Positions 40,795-40,987 of a stretch of DNA of 40,987 nt are shown piece after piece. A program made the translations under genes and the position numbers. Position 1 is the first letter of the stretch. Each line of letters begins with the position of its first letter. Location of the stretch: contig SVTQ01000021.1 of the NCBI GenBank assembly GCA_015063695.1, positions 1-40,987 on the forward strand, in the 5' to 3' direction. The DNA is from Oscillospiraceae bacterium (GTDB lineage Bacteria > Bacillota > Clostridia > Oscillospirales > CAG-272). The notes beneath the pieces were generated by a model. It was not told the DNA's origin and searched no databases. It saw nothing but the letters and a program-made list of their open reading frames with translations.

Positions 40795-40987
40795 ATGACA
40801 ACACTTGAAGATCTGTATTACGGTAACATCAGTCCGCACGAAAGGTACATAAAGCGCGGTTCGAGAGTCGATCAACTCGTAAAGCTCATATGCAAAAACG
40901 AGGAAAGCCTAACGGCAACGCTCACTGAGCAGCAGAAAGAAACTTTCGAAAAATTCAAAGACTGTCAGAGCGAACTGTCGGGACTGA
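40795..40987 (+). CDS. Small protein resembling DUF6809 family (3' end missing)
   Basis: The frame is open from ATG 40795 to the end of the window (64 codons), with GGGAGGTG 8 nt upstream. The protein starts MTTLEDLYYGNISPHERYIK and continues through RVDQLVKLICKNEESLTATL and EQQKETFEKFKDCQSEL. This looks like the short helical clostridial proteins of the DUF6809 type, which I recall as frequent near site-specific recombinases on mobile elements; I could not verify this by search. Function is unknown. With the tRNA-like fragments just upstream, it suggests that an integrative element may begin here. Confidence 0.75.
   Translation, partial: MTTLEDLYYGNISPHERYIKRGSRVDQLVKLICKNEESLTATLTEQQKETFEKFKDCQSELSGL

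Overview
The window looks like a chromosomal stretch from an anaerobic, low-to-mid GC Firmicute of class Clostridia, most likely an Oscillospirales/Ruminococcaceae-type gut or rumen bacterium (inference). The grounds are strong AGGAGG-type ribosome binding sites with several GTG/TTG starts, near-consensus sigma-A promoters with 17-nt spacers, a rimP-nusA-rnpM-ylxQ-infB operon, LPxTG/sortase pilus genes, a cohesin/dockerin surface protein and many short dispersed palindromic repeats. No rRNA gene, complete tRNA or CRISPR array is present.

Layout. 1-1.3 kb: 3' part of a MATE efflux gene. 1.4-11.9 kb: a sortase-assembled pilus/adhesin locus on the + strand (coiled-coil protein, signal peptidase I, 1661-aa LPDTG adhesin, 516-aa LPGTG pilin, class C sortase, LPQTG minor subunit, second sortase), followed by a YfcC-type carrier. 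13.4-13.84 kb: repeats and terminators. 13.85-19.0 kb: a minus-strand BMP-type (nucleoside-like) ABC transporter operon. 19.3-20.9 kb: a one-pass exported protein of unknown function and a broken REP-associated tyrosine transposase (RAYT). 21.0-28.3 kb: a 2324-aa secreted protein with a cohesin-like domain and a C-terminal dockerin, followed by a 78-aa four-cysteine peptide gene. 28.4-30.8 kb: a DUF4143-type ATPase gene bracketed by 77-bp direct repeats and many palindromes. 30.8-36.1 kb: the infB/nusA operon with a long repeat-filled leader. 36.2-40.3 kb: flavin reductase-like protein, exported amidase, TetR regulator, cation diffusion facilitator and a membrane-anchored propeller-like protein. 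40.3-40.99 kb: tRNA-like fragments and hairpins, then the start of a gene resembling a small protein often found on mobile elements.

How the parts work together. In the pilus locus, signal peptidase I would process the exported subunits, class C sortase would polymerise the LPGTG pilin, the adhesin and minor subunit would be added at tip or base, and the second sortase could anchor the fibre. A very stable hairpin between pilin and sortase probably sets their expression ratio. In the BMP operon the lipoprotein gene comes first and is separated from the ATPase gene by hairpins, consistent with higher lipoprotein output.

The most unusual content is the repeat landscape. Two palindrome families carry a GTAG tetranucleotide at the foot of an imperfect hairpin, the hallmark of REP elements, and copies lie inside and beside a decayed RAYT gene. 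A third, 36-nt family keeps its hairpin through paired base changes. A tandem copy of that family has been split by a fourth element. Other points worth a look are a CHAP-like domain in the adhesin that has lost its catalytic cysteine, and the cohesin-dockerin giant paired with a four-Cys peptide.
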